28,440 nt of DNA. Origin: JBBQER01 sp052148155. Its GTDB lineage: Bacteria > Actinomycetota > Acidimicrobiia > IMCC26256 > PALSA-610. Below the pieces are notes generated by a model, which was given only the letters and a program-made list of their open reading frames with translations, searched no databases and was not told the DNA's origin. Made by a program: the position numbers and the translations under genes. Of this stretch, positions 6,690-13,579 are shown piece by piece (position 1 is the stretch's first letter; every line of letters starts with the position of its first letter). Location: positions 1 through 28,440 of the forward strand of contig JBKQIY010000102.1 of NCBI GenBank assembly GCA_052148155.1, written 5' to 3'.

Positions 6690-7523
6690 TCAGGTCGAGA
6701 GCCCGCCGAAGAGATCCGACTCCGGGAGCGGCGCGCTGGTGGTGTCGAGCGCTCTGATGAAGGACTCCTCACCGAAGAGCGCGCCGAACGCCTCGGTGGG
6801 CACCAGAGCCCAGAACGACTCGTCCATTTGGCTGGCGTGGGTGGCGAGGGCGAGGCGCTTTCGTTCGACGAAGGGCCGAACGTCGATCGCGGTGGTGATG
6901 CGAGCTTCGACGGCGTCCATCATGCGGAGCTGTTGCGGATCGGGTTGCGGGAACTGCGAGACATCGGCGCCTTGCTCCGCGAGCACGGCCCGGAACCGCT
7001 CGAACATGCTCCGCCGGAACGCAGTGAAGTAGGCCTTGCGGGGAATTCCCGTTCCTGCGACAGCGGCCATCGTGACGCGGCTGGCATGGACGTGATCGGG
7101 GTGGTCGTAGCCGCCGAGCTCGTCGTAGGTGATCACGACGTCGGGTTGGTACTTCTCGAACAGGCTCGAGAGGCGTTCGGCGGCATCGGAGACGGCGACG
7201 TTGCAGAACACGTCGGGCCGGTCCTTGTCCTCCCAGTCGACCATGCCCGAGTCGTGGTAGCCGAGCAGCTCGAGATGCGCGATGCCGAGCGTTTCGCATG
7301 CTCGCTCGAGCTCGCCGAGGCGGATGCGCGCGACCTCGGTCTCGTCGTGGCCCGATTCTCCCGGCTTGATCCCGCCCGGTGCGTCACCGAGCTCGCCGTT
7401 CGTGCACGTCACCACAACGGTTCGCACGCCCTCGTCCGCGTAGCGCGCCAGGACGCCGCCCGTGCTCGACGACTCGTCGTCGGGGTGTGCGTGCACGGCC
7501 ATCAGGGTCCGCGGTGTGCTCAT
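6690..7523 (-). CDS. PIG-L family deacetylase, mycothiol conjugate amidase (Mca)-like
   Basis: A 277-residue zinc-dependent PIG-L/LmbE deacetylase. The zinc-binding motif Ala-His-Pro-Asp-Asp-Glu is at residues 12-17 and the second motif Tyr-Asp-His-Pro-Asp-His at 139-144. The early Met-Ala-Val-His-Ala-His-Pro-Asp-Asp-Glu-Ser-Ser pattern and the Gly-Glu-Leu-Gly-Asp segment match mycothiol S-conjugate amidase (Mca) and MshB more than sugar deacetylases such as LmbE. Mca cleaves mycothiol conjugates of electrophiles so that the mercapturate can be exported, and MshB works in mycothiol synthesis. I favour an Mca-like detoxification role. Start ATG 7523 gives the normal family N-terminus. The neighbour across a short scar is the MDMPI-like gene, also mycothiol-linked. 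No promoter is obvious, and the right flank is the border of unit A. Confidence 0.85.
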   Translation of the reverse strand: MSTPRTLMAVHAHPDDESSSTGGVLARYADEGVRTVVVTCTNGELGDAPGGIKPGESGHDETEVARIRLGELERACETLGIAHLELLGYHDSGMVDWEDKDRPDVFCNVAVSDAAERLSSLFEKYQPDVVITYDELGGYDHPDHVHASRVTMAAVAGTGIPRKAYFTAFRRSMFERFRAVLAEQGADVSQFPQPDPQQLRMMDAVEARITTAIDVRPFVERKRLALATHASQMDESFWALVPTEAFGALFGEESFIRALDTTSAPLPESDLFGGLST

Positions 7524-7660
7524 CCGGCAAGCCTGTCACGTCAGTACGCGCCAACGGTTACCGCCCGAGCAGTCCGTTGTTGCGTCCTTCGCCGAGGCCA
7601 CTTAGCGCGGTACGTCGTTTTGCATCGCGAGTGGAGCCGTGAATTCTGCCGTTCCCTTCG

Positions 7661-7752
7661 GTATTGCACGGGAGTAGACGACACACGAAGCCACGAACGT
7701 CACGCGTATCAGCAGTTCAGCGGTACTGCACGGGACCAAAGAGGAGTAGACG
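7661..7752. repeat. Repeats left of att copy 2
   Basis: GTATTGCACGGGA (7661-7673) recurs with one change at 7723-7735. GGAGTAGACG (7671-7680) recurs at 7743-7752. The inner heptamer GTAGACG is the complement of the CGTCTAC motif clustered around copy 1. These two repeat pairs lie within 110 bp of the tRNA core and are candidate arm sites for the right end of unit A. Confidence 0.5.
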
Positions 7753-7769
7753 CGACGACCTCCCGCGGG

Positions 7770-7814
7770 CTCATAACCCGAAGGTCGGAGGTTCAAATCC
7801 TCCCCCCGCCACCA
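7770..7814 (+). repeat. tRNA-Met(CAU) 3'-half repeat, att copy 2
   Basis: Identical 45 bp to copies 1 and 3. Here four anticodon-stem pairs can form (CGGG/CCCG), but there is still no D arm or acceptor 5' strand upstream, so it is not a working tRNA gene. It is the border between units A and B. On the minus strand it translates to a Gly-Gly-Gly-Phe-Glu-Pro-Pro tail that creates spurious ORFs. Confidence 0.87.
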
Positions 7815-7829
7815 TCGAAGTGCAGGTCA

Positions 7830-7854
7830 GAGGCCCCGCCGAGTGCGGGGCCTC
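7830..7854 (+). terminator. Hairpin after tRNA repeat 2
   Basis: GAGGCCCCGC pairs perfectly with GCGGGGCCTC around the 5-nt loop CGAGT, 15 nt after ACCA, followed by a weak GTGTTT. The same position carries other hairpins in copies 1 and 3. The preceding AGGTCAGAG is shared with copy 3. Confidence 0.65.
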
Positions 7855-7871
7855 AGTGTTTCGTGGTTGAT

Positions 7872-7893
7872 TGCAAACGAACTGCAAACGCGC
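7872..7893 (+). repeat. Double TGCAAACG repeat, left inner end of unit B
   Basis: TGCAAACG occurs twice, 11 bp apart, and is followed by CGC. It lies 57 bp inside the left att repeat. The same arrangement with the same 11-bp period and the same CGC recurs at 15370-15391 near the right att repeat. This is a candidate recombinase arm-binding site. Confidence 0.65.
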
Positions 7894-8113
7894 TGGGGGG
7901 TGTTGCGGTGTTCGTGGGCTGCACGGGAGGGTCGTGCAGCTCTTTCGGCTGACAGTCCGAGGACACCGCAAGCGCGTCCTTCGGATCTATCGGAAGAAGC
8001 GATCACGACGCCGGCTGGCGCGAGCAGACCGCGGCATCCGGGAATGATCTGTGACGGGAGCCACGAGACTCGCGAGTCCTGAGCGCGGCATATCGACCGT
8101 CCCAGATCGGCAC

Positions 8114-8493
8114 TTATCTCCAGCCCGGAATTGGGTGTCGTCGATGTAGTCGACGGAGCCTTTCGGCTGCGTTGAAGACGCGTTATCTGTAGTGGTGTCC
8201 TCGACGTACTTGAAGTAGCCCCAGCAAGGACACAACTGCCGAACACGTAACCCGTCGAACGGGCGCTCATGCCGGTCACCGCGTGAATCCCGTAGCCAGC
8301 AGCGTTCGGAGCTGGCGATTCGCTGGGGCCGTGTCGGCTGATCAACAGGTTCTAATCGCCGACGGGCGTTCACGCCCACCAGCTGCCGCTCAATCGGCGA
8401 GCGACGCGCACATCGTTGACGTCTGCGTCGATGACATGTCCACGACGCAGACCTGCTGGTCACACGCCACTTTCCCGCGCGGGCTGGAGATAA
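8114..8493. mobile_element. MITE-like insertion, 380 bp, 14-bp terminal inverted repeats, 6-bp target duplication
   Basis: The ends TTATCTCCAGCCCG (8114-8127) and CGGGCTGGAGATAA (8480-8493) are perfect inverted repeats. The outermost flanks are the direct repeat CGGCAC (8108-8113 and 8494-8499). That is the full signature of a transposed unit with target duplication. The interior encodes no recognisable transposase; a minus-strand frame is open but resembles no family I know. I therefore call it a MITE or a deleted insertion sequence that would need a transposase in trans. The family is unassigned. The remaining gap to the left (7894-8107) shows nothing. Confidence 0.72.
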
Positions 8494-8500
8494 CGGCACT

Positions 8501-8718
8501 TCGGTGATGCAAGTTCGGGGTCGTGGCGCGTGTTATTGGGACGCGCTGTCCTGCGCCGGTCCGATGTCGGGTGGATGTCTGAGCGGTCGGAGATGTGGTT
8601 TTTCGGGTCGTGTCACTCGGCGTGGAGTTCTTCGCTGGCGGTCATGCGCACCGATTCGATCGCTGCGGCATGGCGCAAAGGAGGCCATCGCATCAGCCTT
8701 GCTATATACCATCGACTC
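8501..8718. other. Upstream region of the nitronate monooxygenase gene
   Basis: No gene is supported here. A TATATA/TATACC sequence at 8703-8710 lies 8-10 nt before ATG 8719 and could be the -10 element of a promoter giving an mRNA with little or no leader. There is no ribosome site in the usual place before that ATG. Confidence 0.4.
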
Positions 8719-9666
8719 ATGATCCAGACGCGTTTTACGGAGATGTTCGGCCTCCAACATCCCGTCATGTCCGCACCAATGGCGATGCACAGCGGGGGGA
8801 CTCTCGCCGCCGCGGTGTCCGCAGCAGGCGGCATGGGCTCGTTTGGCGGCATCCATGCGGCCGAAGGACCGGACTGGGTGAGTGCGCAAGCCGCATTGGT
8901 GCGGAATCTGACCGATCGCCCGTTCGCGATCGGATTCATTACTCCATTCCTGCCTTTCGCCGAGGGCCACTTCCAGGCTGCGCTCGACGCGCATCCGGAC
9001 GCGATCGCACTGTCGTTCTCGGATCCGGGGGATTGGGCTCGCCGAGTGAAGGACGCAGGCCTACGGCTCATCTGTCAGGCCCAGCGATTCGAGGATGCCG
9101 ATCTCGCGATCGAGGCGGGCGCTGACGTCGTCGTCGCTCAAGGTAACGAGGCTGGAGGGCACACCGGCACGATGAGCCTCCTCCCGCTCCTCGGGGGGAT
9201 CGCCGAGCGACACCCAGACGTGACGCTCCTTGCCGCGGGAGGTATGTCCAGCGGGCGCACACTGGCGGCCGCGCTACTTGCTGGTGCAGACGGCGCCTGG
9301 CTCGGAACCGCGTTCCTTGCGACACCAGAAGCCATCGAGGTTGGCGACGAGTACCGAACGGCGATCGTCGCGAGCGATGGAGGTGACACCGTGTTCACCC
9401 GTGCCTACGACATCGCGTCTGGGCTGCCGTGGCCATCGGCCATCGGAGCGCGTGTCCGGCGCGACGCCTTTACTGAGGAGTGGGCCGAACACGAAGCGGA
9501 CCTCAGCGAGCACGGCGGCGGCGCGACGCCGGGCGCGCCGGTCTACATGGGGCAGTCCGCCTGCTTCGTCGACAATGTCCGGCCCGCGGCGGACGTGGTC
9601 CGACTGGTGAGCGATGAAGCAGAACGAGTCCTCCGCGAACGTCCCGTCACTCTCGTCCGGGAATGA
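8719..9666 (+). CDS. Nitronate monooxygenase (2-nitropropane dioxygenase-like)
   Basis: A 315-residue FMN-dependent TIM-barrel enzyme of the nitronate monooxygenase family. Such enzymes oxidise alkyl nitronates (for example propionate 3-nitronate) to carbonyl compounds and nitrite. The N-terminus Phe-Gly-Leu-Gln-His-Pro-Val-Met-Ser-Ala-Pro-Met, the Gln-Gly-Asn-Glu-Ala-Gly-Gly-His-Thr-Gly motif with the presumed catalytic His148, and the FMN-phosphate motif Ala-Ala-Gly-Gly-Met-Ser-Ser-Gly-Arg (172-180) are all visible. ATG 8719 is chosen because it gives the standard N-terminus; the longer frame from 8530 adds an unrelated leader. Some family members are enoyl reductase-like, so the exact substrate is open. 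It faces the nitrile hydratase operon tail to tail. Together they suggest cargo for handling organic nitrogen compounds. Confidence 0.88.
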   Translation: MIQTRFTEMFGLQHPVMSAPMAMHSGGTLAAAVSAAGGMGSFGGIHAAEGPDWVSAQAALVRNLTDRPFAIGFITPFLPFAEGHFQAALDAHPDAIALSFSDPGDWARRVKDAGLRLICQAQRFEDADLAIEAGADVVVAQGNEAGGHTGTMSLLPLLGGIAERHPDVTLLAAGGMSSGRTLAAALLAGADGAWLGTAFLATPEAIEVGDEYRTAIVASDGGDTVFTRAYDIASGLPWPSAIGARVRRDAFTEEWAEHEADLSEHGGGATPGAPVYMGQSACFVDNVRPAADVVRLVSDEAERVLRERPVTLVRE

Positions 9667-9829
9667 GCCCAGCCGCCAAGGCGAGGATTCCGTTTTGAAG
9701 ACGTAACCTTGGTCTTCGACAGTCTCCGAATAACGGCGGAACCGAGGCGTTCGCGAGCCGACCCACGCGGGATGCTCGTCATGTGGTCCGGCGATCCCAG
9801 CCTGCTCGGTGGCACTGCTTGCTCGTGGA

Positions 9830-10141
9830 TCAGAGGGGTGAGCGTTCGGTCGGTGTGACGGCGTCGAGACCGGATGCTGTGGTGAGCCCGAGGTCGACGA
9901 CGAGCGATTCGAGCGCGACTGCCCAGCTCTCGTAGTAGGGGCGATCCGGGACGTCGTTGATGGCGTCGATGAGGCGTTGTCGAAACGCGTCCCAGTGCAG
10001 GCCGAGGTGTTCGACCATCGCGACTGCGAGCGCGAGTGCTCGGCCTTCCCACGGTGCCGCGAACCTGAGCTCACCGTTGTCGCGTGGCAACGCGCCCAGA
10101 CCGTCCATGAGCTCGACGTCGCGCGGGAGCGACACGGTCAT
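9830..10141 (-). CDS. Nitrile hydratase accessory (activator) protein
   Basis: A 103-residue protein like the nitrile hydratase activator/beta-subunit N-terminal family (P14K/NhlE-type). The hallmarks are Pro-Arg-Asp-Asn-Gly-Glu-Leu, Phe-Ala-Ala-Pro-Trp-Glu-Gly-Arg-Ala, Trp-Asp-Ala-Phe-Arg and Tyr-Tyr-Glu-Ser-Trp. In cobalt-type enzymes this protein escorts the alpha subunit and helps insert cobalt and oxidise the cysteine ligands. The start at ATG 10141 overlaps the alpha-subunit stop by 4 bp, which argues for translational coupling. It is the last gene of the three-gene operon. About 160 bp then separate it from the convergent nitronate monooxygenase gene; I see no clear terminator there. 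Confidence 0.88.
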   Translation of the reverse strand: MTVSLPRDVELMDGLGALPRDNGELRFAAPWEGRALALAVAMVEHLGLHWDAFRQRLIDAINDVPDRPYYESWAVALESLVVDLGLTTASGLDAVTPTERSPL

Positions 10142-10764
10142 AGTCGTTGCACGCCGATCATCGAGTCGCGGGTGACGAGCGCCGCGAGTTCGTCCGCAGA
10201 GAGGTTCTCGGTTCCCGATGGCCGTTGCGGCAGGACGAGGTAGCGGACCTCGGCGCTCGAGTCCCACACACGGATCGCAATCTCGTCGGGGATCGTTGTG
10301 CCCATCTCGGCGAGCAGGACGCGGGGCTCATGTACAGCCCGGGACCGATATGGCGGCGCCTTGTACCACGCAGGAGGTAACCCGAGCACAGGCCACGGGT
10401 AACACGAGCACAACGTGCACACGACGAGGTTGTGAACGTCGGCGGTGTTCTCGAGCACAACCATGTGGTCGCCTTCGGGGCCACCGAAGCCCAACTCTGC
10501 GATCGCGGCGGTTCCATCTGTGAGGAGACGCGACCGATACTCGGGATCGACCCATGCACGGGCGACGACCTTGGCGCCGTTCAACGGCCCGAGATTGTGC
10601 TCGAAGTTCGCGACGATCGCGTCGAGCGCCTCGGTGTCGAACAGGCCCTGCTCGATGAGCACCGATTCGATCGCGGCGACACGTGCCTCGACCGGGGCCA
10701 GCGGTTCAGGATGATGCGCGTGGACTTCACCCGGATCGCGCGCATGTTCCGTCGGATCGTTCAT
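10138..10764 (-). CDS. Nitrile hydratase alpha subunit, cobalt type
   Basis: The catalytic subunit, 208 residues, which hydrates nitriles to amides. The metal-binding claw Val-Cys-Thr-Leu-Cys-Ser-Cys is at residues 115-121 (Cys116, Cys119, Ser120, Cys121), followed by Tyr-Pro-Trp-Pro-Val-Leu-Gly-Leu-Pro-Pro. Thr rather than Ser after the first cysteine marks the cobalt type. In known enzymes two of the cysteines are oxidised to sulfinic and sulfenic acids. The second shell Arg-Val-Trp-Asp-Ser-Ser-Ala-Glu-Val-Arg-Tyr is also present. ATG 10764 overlaps the beta-subunit stop by 4 bp and the gene ends 4 bp into the activator start, so all three genes are translationally coupled. The beta-before-alpha order is that of cobalt-type operons such as those of Rhodococcus rhodochrous J1. 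No amidase gene lies in the window. Confidence 0.95.
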   Translation of the reverse strand: MNDPTEHARDPGEVHAHHPEPLAPVEARVAAIESVLIEQGLFDTEALDAIVANFEHNLGPLNGAKVVARAWVDPEYRSRLLTDGTAAIAELGFGGPEGDHMVVLENTADVHNLVVCTLCSCYPWPVLGLPPAWYKAPPYRSRAVHEPRVLLAEMGTTIPDEIAIRVWDSSAEVRYLVLPQRPSGTENLSADELAALVTRDSMIGVQRL

Positions 10765-11393
10765 CGATCCTCGTCGAGGTAACGCTCCCAGAGATCGACA
10801 TGCACGGTCTCGCCGTCGGCGCCGCCGTCTCCCCACAACTCACGAGCCGTGAAACACACCGAGTACGTCGGGTCTAACACGCGTCGGTCACTGTGAGCCT
10901 CAACATCAGGCACATTGAACGCACCGTCAACACGCACAACGACCCCGCGCTTGCCCTGCACGTACCGCGGAGCCCGCGTGTGACCGAACGGATGCCACTC
11001 GCGCACCCAGACCGCGTCACCGACCACGAATCTAGCGACCGTGCGATCAGCTTCGGGCCCGGCCAACGTGGTTCCGCGATCAGCACGCGAAAGCGGAAAC
11101 GTCCCACCCGCACGACGGTCTAGCTCGGCACGTGATGTGAGGCCCGCTTCAACGAGCAATGTCGACACACCCGTCAGCCAGTGTTCGTAGTACGACGACG
11201 TCAGATAGTGCGCCGGATCCATCCGCTCGATGCTGTGCCGGAACGCCCCACCCGACGGCCCAACCCCCAACGACACCGCCACATTGACCCGGAACACCCG
11301 CCGTTCCCAATCCTCGTGGAACACCGGCTCGTCCCGCTCGACAACGACCGGACCGAACCCCTCCAATCCACCAAGATCATGAATACCGTCCAC
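10761..11393 (-). CDS. Nitrile hydratase beta subunit
   Basis: The structural beta subunit, 210 residues. I place the start at GTG 11393 because it yields the standard N-terminus Met-Asp-Gly-Ile-His-Asp-Leu-Gly-Gly; a GGGAAG ribosome site lies about 10-15 nt upstream. Family features include the His-Tyr-Leu-Thr-Ser-Ser-Tyr-Tyr-Glu-His-Trp segment. The C-terminal SH3-like barrel follows, with Val-Gly-Asp-Ala-Val-Trp-Val-Arg, His-Thr-Arg-Ala-Pro-Arg-Tyr, and Tyr-Ser-Val-Cys-Phe-Thr-Ala-Arg-Glu-Leu-Trp-Gly. Length matches the family. It is the first gene of the operon and its stop overlaps the alpha-subunit start by 4 bp. The 220 bp upstream (11394-11613) hold no gene and probably carry the promoter, but I could not identify it. 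Confidence 0.93.
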   Translation of the reverse strand: MDGIHDLGGLEGFGPVVVERDEPVFHEDWERRVFRVNVAVSLGVGPSGGAFRHSIERMDPAHYLTSSYYEHWLTGVSTLLVEAGLTSRAELDRRAGGTFPLSRADRGTTLAGPEADRTVARFVVGDAVWVREWHPFGHTRAPRYVQGKRGVVVRVDGAFNVPDVEAHSDRRVLDPTYSVCFTARELWGDGGADGETVHVDLWERYLDEDR

Positions 11394-11613
11394 CACACCA
11401 GCTTCCCACGTCACGCCACCGACACGTCGAGCAAGAACCCCAAACGCCGAGCAGCCCACCCCAAACCGCCAGCCGCGAACACCCGCATCACCACGCAATG
11501 CGCCGACAACGACTGTCCCAGAACGTCCATCCCCGAATCACGCAACCGGTGTATCCCGGAACGCCGGCACTGCGGCGGTTCGCGGTGGCTGTGGTCTTTG
11601 GCGTGGGCCGGTG

Positions 11614-12204
11614 TCAGTTCGGATGGGTGAGATCGGCGAGGAGATGGGTGGCGGTGGCTTGGAATCGGGTGATGTCTCCGTATGGCCGCGCGACGAGCAT
11701 GGCGCCTTCGAGCGTGCCGATGATCATCCTCGCCGCGTCGGTCGGAGTGTCCGCGAAGTGCAGCGTTCGGTCTTGTCGGCCTTGCTCGAGCACGCCTGCG
11801 AGCCAGGTCTCGTTGTCGTCAAAGAACCGGATGACGGTGTCGGTCATCGGCTCGGGCAGTGTTTGGTATTCGGCGGCGAGCATCCCGCACAGGCACATGC
11901 GCTTGTCGCGTAAAACGTCGAGGTAGAGGTTCGCGTAGGCCTCGAGCTTCGCGGGCGCTTCATCAACTTCGGTGTCGATGACGGCGAGCGCATCCCTGAA
12001 CCGTGCCGCGTACCGGGAGATGAGCGCGTCGCCGAGTTCGGCTTTGCCCGCGAAGTGGTAGTGCAGTGCGGGCTTGGTGATGCCCAACTCGCGTGCCACG
12101 TCTGCGTAGCTGAAGCCGTTGAACCCGCGGCCCTGCACGAGTCGTTCCGCGACGTCAAGGATCTGGGACCGGGTGTCGCCCGGTTGGGCGGCTCGTGTCA
12201 CCAC
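11614..12204 (-). CDS. TetR/AcrR family transcriptional regulator
   Basis: A 196-residue TetR-type regulator starting at GTG 12204 with a strong GGGAGGTG ribosome site just upstream. The DNA-binding domain spans about residues 10-55: Thr-Arg-Ser-Gln-Ile-Leu-Asp-Val-Ala-Glu, Phe-Ser-Tyr-Ala-Asp-Val-Ala-Arg-Glu-Leu-Gly-Ile and Ala-Leu-His-Tyr-His-Phe. The C-terminal half has Met-Cys-Leu-Cys-Gly-Met-Leu-Ala-Ala-Glu, typical of actinobacterial members close to AcuR/YcdC types. It is divergent from a cupin gene, with a candidate operator between, and lies upstream of the nitrile hydratase operon on the same strand after a 220-bp gap. Control of the cupin gene is likely; control of the hydratase is possible but unproven. 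Confidence 0.88.
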   Translation of the reverse strand: MVTRAAQPGDTRSQILDVAERLVQGRGFNGFSYADVARELGITKPALHYHFAGKAELGDALISRYAARFRDALAVIDTEVDEAPAKLEAYANLYLDVLRDKRMCLCGMLAAEYQTLPEPMTDTVIRFFDDNETWLAGVLEQGRQDRTLHFADTPTDAARMIIGTLEGAMLVARPYGDITRFQATATHLLADLTHPN

Positions 12205-12232
12205 GTCCCACCTCCCACGTCGTCAGAGACCC

Positions 12233-12261
12233 TTGACTCTTACCTACTAGTTAGTCAGTAT
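12233..12261. promoter_or_regulatory. Divergent promoter and candidate TetR operator
   Basis: A TTGACT (-35-like, 12233-12238) is followed after 17 nt by CAGTAT (12256-12261), giving a rightward promoter for the cupin gene. Between them sits an A+T-rich imperfect palindrome centred on ACTAGT (12246-12251) with TAGT/ACTA half-site repeats. It is a plausible site for the divergent TetR protein. The palindrome is weaker than the other operators in this window. Confidence 0.45.
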
Positions 12262-12313
12262 AGCGGGCGTTCGGCTCCATCGTGAGTAGCCGCCGCCGGA
12301 AGGACGTTTCCGT

Positions 12314-12676
12314 ATGCAACAGACCGAGCACCGCAGTTTTGGCAGACCCGATGAAGTCCGCGAGTTCCCCAACGGCCGGGCCGAGATCGTCAAGATCGGC
12401 GACGGTGAGGTCGGACGGCTCGTGTTCGAGCCGGGCTGGAGGTGGTCGAACGACGTGAAACCGATCGCCGGTACCGATAGCTGCACCGCGCCGCACTTAC
12501 AGTACCACGTGGCGGGGCGACTCGCGATTCTCATGGACGACGGCACCGAGCTCGTCGCCGGGCCCGGCGATGTCACGTCGCTGCCGAGCGGGCATGACGC
12601 TTGGGTGGTCGGTGACGAACCGGTCGTGACCGTCGATTGGTTCGGTGCGAGTAACTACGCCGCCGGACGCGGCTGA
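12314..12676 (+). CDS. Cupin domain protein
   Basis: A 120-residue single-domain cupin. The first motif region reads Pro-Gly-Trp-Arg-Trp-Ser-Asn-Asp-Val, then Pro-His-Leu-Gln-Tyr-His-Val-Ala-Gly-Arg-Leu. The second region has Gly-Pro-Gly-Asp-Val-Thr-Ser-Leu-Pro-Ser-Gly-His-Asp-Ala-Trp-Val. Conserved histidines that could bind a metal are therefore present. Similar small cupins in actinobacteria often accompany TetR genes, but their function is not established. The ATG at 12314 has a GGAAGGA ribosome site about 9 nt upstream. A truncated SnoaL-like gene starts 4 nt after its stop, suggesting the original unit was cupin-SnoaL. Confidence 0.8.
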   Translation: MQQTEHRSFGRPDEVREFPNGRAEIVKIGDGEVGRLVFEPGWRWSNDVKPIAGTDSCTAPHLQYHVAGRLAILMDDGTELVAGPGDVTSLPSGHDAWVVGDEPVVTVDWFGASNYAAGRG

Positions 12677-12680
12677 CACC

Positions 12681-12854
12681 GTGGACGCGATCGCCGTCGT
12701 CAAACGATTCGGCACCGCGTGGGCGGACCACGACCTCAACGCCACGTTGGCGCCCGTCACCGACGGCTGTGTATTCGACGCCACCGGCCCCGCCCCGGAC
12801 GGTGCCCGCCACGTCGGCCGCGACGCCATCCGCCGGGCATGGCACTCGCGTTAA
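12681..12854 (+). pseudogene. SnoaL/NTF2-like protein, 3' truncated
   Basis: Starting at GTG 12681, 4 nt after the cupin stop, about 57 codons read like the first half of a SnoaL-like (NTF2-fold) protein: Val-Val-Lys-Arg-Phe-Gly-Thr-Ala-Trp-Ala-Asp-His-Asp-Leu and Val-Gly-Arg-Asp-Ala-Ile-Arg-Arg-Ala-Trp. The family normally has 120-140 residues, but this frame hits TAA at 12854 right after Trp-His-Ser-Arg. The sequence then continues as the middle of an unrelated gene. The missing second half points to a deletion or recombination junction at about 12845-12855. Confidence 0.6.
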
Positions 12855-13579
12855 GGCCCAGGCTGACCAGTTGAAAGCCGCCCTACGCGACCGCACGAGC
12901 CCGGCTCCAGACGATCCCGTACTAGCCGAACTGCCTTCGGAGCTGGACGAACATGTGGCTCTCGTCCGGGCATCCGAAGCGTTCCGTGCGTACGTATCAG
13001 AAGGTTGGCAGTTTCAGCTCGTTTGATCTCCGACACGTTGTTGCGGCTCAGCCGCACGTGTTCTGCGCGAGCGCCGGGCGTCGCTTTGCGGACGTTGCCG
13101 AACTGGATCTCGCAGCCATCGCAGCGCAAACCTTGCCTGTCGAGCGGCAGATCGGCGTAGCCATCATGGCGCTGGCAGAACCCGTTGGTCAGCTCAAAAT
13201 GCTGAAGGTCACGAGTGACGACACCACCGTCCACGCCGAACTCGGTCCCGACGGGGCGCTGCGCTTTGTCGGGCAACTCTCGTATATGCAAGTGGCTCGG
13301 TTCCAGGGGCGTTGCATTCTCCGTGACGGGTATCACCGCGCGGTTGAACTGCTGTCACGCAATGTGTCCCAGGTGCCCGTGCTGTACCGCGAAGTAGCCG
13401 ACATCGACGCTCTGTTCCCGCCTGCCCAACGCCCAGGAATGCTGCCTGAGTCGGCGTGGCTAGGCGAGCAGCCCCCTCTCCTTGGCGACTACCTCGATCC
13501 GCAAGTGAGCGCATTGCTTGACGTTCCCAAGCCGGCCAAGGCCTTGATCGTCCAGGTCGCCGAGTTGCCTTGGCCCTAG
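12851..13579 (+). pseudogene. Hypothetical protein with Asp-Gly-Tyr-His-Arg motif, 5' truncated and frameshifted
   Basis: Two plus-strand frames join into one protein of about 240 residues. The first (about 12855-13023) reads Leu-Lys-Ala-Ala-Leu-Arg-Asp-Arg...Glu-Gly-Trp-Gln-Phe-Gln-Leu-Val and stops at 13024. The second, open across the same point, continues Asp-Leu-Arg-His-Val-Val-Ala-Ala-Gln-Pro-His-Val-Phe to 13579. The shift lies in the GTTTGATC stretch at 13021-13026. No start codon exists after the SnoaL junction, so the 5' end is missing. The second half has an Ile-Leu-Arg-Asp-Gly-Tyr-His-Arg-Ala motif followed by Pro-Val-Leu, faintly like ParB-type nucleotide-binding domains. I recognise the overall pattern as an uncharacterised family and assign no function. 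Confidence 0.55.

Larger units (their letters stand above)
884..7814. mobile_element. Unit A: putative tRNA-Met-integrated element
   Basis: This 6.9-kb segment lies between tRNA-Met 3'-half copies 1 and 2. Inside its left end are CGTCTAC sites (999, 1064, 1138) and inside its right end the inverted GTAGACG (7674, 7746). The cargo is an unknown two-gene module, a broken SWIM gene, a DUF1330-SDR pair with a TetR regulator, and two mycothiol-type enzymes. No integrase, relaxase or phage gene is visible, so it is either mobilised in trans or a decayed remnant. Calling it an element rests on its borders, not on its content. Confidence 0.55.

Noticed and set aside
6654..7952. A 432-codon plus-strand open frame across the deacetylase and att copy 2
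   Set aside because: It is antisense to the clearly recognisable PIG-L gene and runs through the tRNA-derived repeat.
7770..7971. Minus-strand frame ending in Gly-Gly-Gly-Phe-Glu-Pro-Pro-Thr
   Set aside because: This tail is just the translation of the tRNA 3' half and is a common false-gene artefact; no other evidence of coding.
9274..10074. 266-codon minus-strand frame overlapping the nitronate monooxygenase gene
   Set aside because: It is antisense to a well-supported enzyme and in a different frame from the nitrile hydratase accessory gene; serine/arginine-rich translation typical of a shadow frame.
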